A stretch of DNA of 64,000 nucleotides from assembly GCF_001613405.1 (NCBI RefSeq), contig NZ_BDCH01000034.1, positions 23,538 to 87,537 of the forward strand, written 5' to 3'. The position numbers and the translations under genes are program-made. Each line of letters starts with the position of its first letter. The stretch's first letter is position 1. A model generated the notes under the pieces. That model was given only the letters and a program-made list of their open reading frames with translations, made no database searches and was not told the DNA's origin. Shown piece by piece: positions 63,662 through 64,000 of the stretch. The stretch comes from Nocardia crassostreae (lineage in GTDB: Bacteria > Actinomycetota > Actinomycetes > Mycobacteriales > Mycobacteriaceae).

Positions 63662-64000
63662 TGACCCTCGACGCCGGACTCGATCGCGACGAGGTGCTCG
63701 CGCTCATCCGCACCGCCCTCGACGAGGATCTGCGGTACGGCCCCGATATCACCACGCTCGCAACGGTTCCCGCCGATGCGGTGGCCAAGGCCGCCATGGC
63801 ATCGCGGCAGCCTGGCACCGTGGCGGGCCTGGACGTCGGCCTGCTGGTACTCGACGAGGTGATCGGCGTGGGCAACTACGAGATCACCGAGCGCGTGGCC
63901 GACGGTACCCGCGTACAGCCCGGTGACACTGTCCTGCGCCTGATCGCCCCCACTCGCGGCCTGCTCACCGCCGAGCGCACCATGCTCAATCTCGTATGCC
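63661..64000 (+). CDS. nadC: Nicotinate-nucleotide pyrophosphorylase, N-terminal part
   Basis: The first 113 codons are in the window; the gene runs past the right edge. The N-terminal QPRTase domain shows EDLRYGPDITTLATVPADA, ASRQPGTVAGLDVGLLVLDE and the start of the helical ERTMLNLVC motif. NadC makes nicotinate mononucleotide from quinolinate. ATG 63661 shares a base with the nadB stop. Confidence 0.95.
   Translation, partial: MTLDAGLDRDEVLALIRTALDEDLRYGPDITTLATVPADAVAKAAMASRQPGTVAGLDVGLLVLDEVIGVGNYEITERVADGTRVQPGDTVLRLIAPTRGLLTAERTMLNLVC

Overview
The window reads as chromosomal DNA of a high-GC mycolic-acid actinobacterium (Corynebacteriales), most likely Nocardia or a close relative. 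Evidence: GC-rich third codon positions, many GTG starts, an MspA-family porin, a deazaflavin-type (Ddn-like) oxidoreductase, a PknH/EmbR-like kinase-regulator pair, and a backbone order dnaE - ilvA - treY/treX - bioA/bioF/bioD - bioB/bsaP/DUF2567 - nadA/nadB/nadC. That order matches the dnaE1-to-nadC segment of Mycobacterium tuberculosis, with accessory genes interleaved. The genus is inference; no rRNA or marker search was possible.

Layout. 1-4.3 kb: a TauABC/SsuABC-like importer divergent from a DcuS/CitA-type two-component system. 4.4-13.1 kb: accessory enzymes (VOC protein, methyltransferase, lipoprotein hydrolase, serine hydrolases, FAD monooxygenase with a divergent TetR repressor, ECF41-type sigma factor with a DoxX protein). 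13.2-24.7 kb: an acetate module (acs, two sodium/solute symporters, two DUF485-type partners, LytTR regulator, LytS-like kinase) split by a MinD-like gene and an AraC/MFS pair. 24.9-28.5 kb: dnaE. 28.5-34.2 kb: envelope genes, including a kinase and an EmbR-like FHA regulator back to back. 35-41 kb: ilvA, treY and treX, with no treZ. 41-46 kb: a MarR-GNAT fusion, then bioA, bioF and bioD. 46.3-52.9 kb: a DUF1800/DUF1501 pair joined to a two-component system through a stop-start tandem repeat, then an SRPBCC protein and a lipase-like protein. 52.9-55.9 kb: a BtuF/BtuD/BtuC importer under a cobalamin riboswitch. 55.97-56.48 kb: a ~500-bp imperfect palindrome. 56.5-59.2 kb: bioQ, bioB, bsaP and DUF2567. 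60.1-64 kb: nrtR and nadA-nadB-nadC (nadC cut by the window end).

Regulation visible in the DNA. Three BioQ-like boxes precede bioA, bioF and bioB. An NrtR-like box sits between nrtR and nadA. Two 30-bp operators lie between the TetR gene and its monooxygenase. A MarR box precedes the MarR-GNAT gene. A cobalamin riboswitch precedes btuC. Many starts lie 6-8 nt after a TANNNT hexamer, as expected of leaderless transcripts.

Quality caution. Six genes have broken reading frames: three by a single in-frame TAG, two by apparent one-base losses in G/C runs, and one by an apparent deletion between short repeats. One VOC gene has ATA where ATG is expected, and the DoxX gene may be shifted at its start. 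These may be genuine decay or sequencing/assembly errors, which the sequence alone cannot resolve. The most unusual structures are the large palindrome and the stop-start tandem repeat.
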